In this document: positions 5,893 through 6,083 of the stretch, piece by piece
Position numbering within the stretch: the first letter of the stretch is position 1
How the letters are laid out: every line of letters starts with the position of its first letter
NCBI GenBank assembly: GCA_003131945.1
Contig: PKWD01000409.1
Span: 1-6,083, forward strand
DNA from: Acidimicrobiaceae bacterium
GTDB lineage: Bacteria > Actinomycetota > Acidimicrobiia > Acidimicrobiales > UBA8190
Direction of reading: 5' to 3'
Length of the DNA stretch: 6,083 bases
The notes under the pieces: generated by a model
Databases searched by the model: none
What the model saw: the letters and a program-made list of their open reading frames with translations, nothing else
Told to the model about the DNA's origin: nothing
Program-made: the position numbers and the translations under genes

Positions 5893-5904
5893 AGAATTTG
5901 GGTG
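5892..5904 (+). promoter_or_regulatory. -10 box TAGAAT of a probable leaderless promoter
   Basis: TAGAAT (5892-5897) matches the TANNNT consensus and is followed, six bases later, by GTG at 5904. That is the spacing at which the transcription start coincides with the first base of the start codon, as in leaderless actinobacterial mRNAs. No Shine-Dalgarno lies before the GTG, and the frame is closed just upstream by the TAG inside the box. Confidence 0.55.
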
Positions 5905-6083
5905 TGTCCGGCGGTGTGGGGGGATTCGACGACAAGGGATCTGACGGGCCCCTGCGCGTGGTCGTCATCGACGACCACGAGGTGCTGCGGGCGGGGACGA
6001 GACAGGTGCTCGAGACCACGGACGACATCGTGGTGGTGGGCGAGGCCGACACCTGGGATGCGGCGCTGAACGTCATCGACCAA
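5904..6083 (+). CDS. Response regulator receiver domain, NarL/FixJ type, N-terminal part (runs off the window)
   Basis: Sixty codons are visible. After a Gly/Asp-rich leader of about 17 residues comes LRVVVIDDHEVLRAGTRQVL, the first strand and helix of a CheY-like receiver. It has the acidic pair Asp23-Asp24 that binds Mg2+ and the D-D-H-E-x-x-R-x-G signature typical of NarL/FixJ (LuxR-type HTH) regulators. The second strand (DIVVVGEAD) and the start of the next helix (TWDAALNVI) follow. The phosphoacceptor Asp, the conserved Thr and Lys and the expected C-terminal HTH lie beyond the window, so DNA binding is inferred from the receiver subtype. GTG 5904 is chosen because it is the first start after the in-frame TAG at 5892 and sits at leaderless distance from the -10 box; GTG 5916 and GTG 5958 are alternatives. 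No partner histidine kinase is visible here. Confidence 0.85.
   Translation, partial: MSGGVGGFDDKGSDGPLRVVVIDDHEVLRAGTRQVLETTDDIVVVGEADTWDAALNVIDQ

Larger units (their letters stand above)
5682..5903. other. Palindrome-rich intergenic region upstream of the response regulator
   Basis: These 222 bases contain no plausible plus-strand gene. They hold a 14-bp interrupted palindrome, AACGTT at 5751-5756, a 10-bp palindrome, two mutually exclusive GC hairpins within a longer pairing, and an inverted repeat abutting the -10 box of the regulator. This is dense enough to suggest a regulated promoter region, possibly divergent with the small minus-strand ORF. Confidence 0.5.

Noticed and set aside
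5682..6083. Upstream extension of the small minus-strand ORF to the window edge.
   Set aside because: It runs antisense to the response regulator and across a palindrome-rich promoter region; the peptide shows no domain. Only the 59-codon 3' part is retained as a possibility.

Overview
The window is GC-rich, with strong G/C preference at third codon positions. It has few clear Shine-Dalgarno sites, at least one gene that looks leaderless, and remnants of choice-of-anchor/Ig-like surface proteins. Together these suggest a high-GC actinobacterium, possibly from Acidimicrobiia or a relative; that placement is inference from gene style, not a database match.

Layout. 11-520 (+) holds only the C-terminal end of an EAL/HDOD signalling protein; no upstream part can be read in frame, so it looks truncated or broken. 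A GC hairpin (531-548) separates it from a convergent two-domain GNAT acetyltransferase on the minus strand (582-1409). That gene is divergent from an intact retinol-dehydrogenase-like SDR oxidoreductase (1534-2475, +), and the space between them carries an 8-9-8 inverted repeat. Directly after the SDR is a second acetyltransferase, frameshifted and cut short (2485 to about 2800). It runs straight into the tail of an unrelated surface protein (about 2796-3185) consisting of the end of a choice-of-anchor-Q-type region and one Ig-like domain, itself interrupted by an amber codon. Six GGCACC hexamers and a 16-bp palindrome follow.

3251-5446 (+) is the largest intact gene: a secreted protein of about 731 residues with the layout of a six-hairpin (alpha/alpha)6-barrel glycosidase. 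I cannot assign it to a named family, and it is the best candidate here for something undescribed. Downstream are a possible 59-residue minus-strand ORF (5502-5681), a 222-bp intergenic region rich in palindromes and stem-loops, and the first 60 codons of a NarL/FixJ-type response regulator (5904 to the window end) with a convincing leaderless promoter.

The genes do not form one pathway. The window reads as an accessory region in which three gene remnants lie among intact genes for a soluble reductase, an acetyltransferase, a secreted putative carbohydrate-active enzyme and a transcriptional regulator. No CRISPR array, tRNA, rRNA, transposase or integrase is visible.
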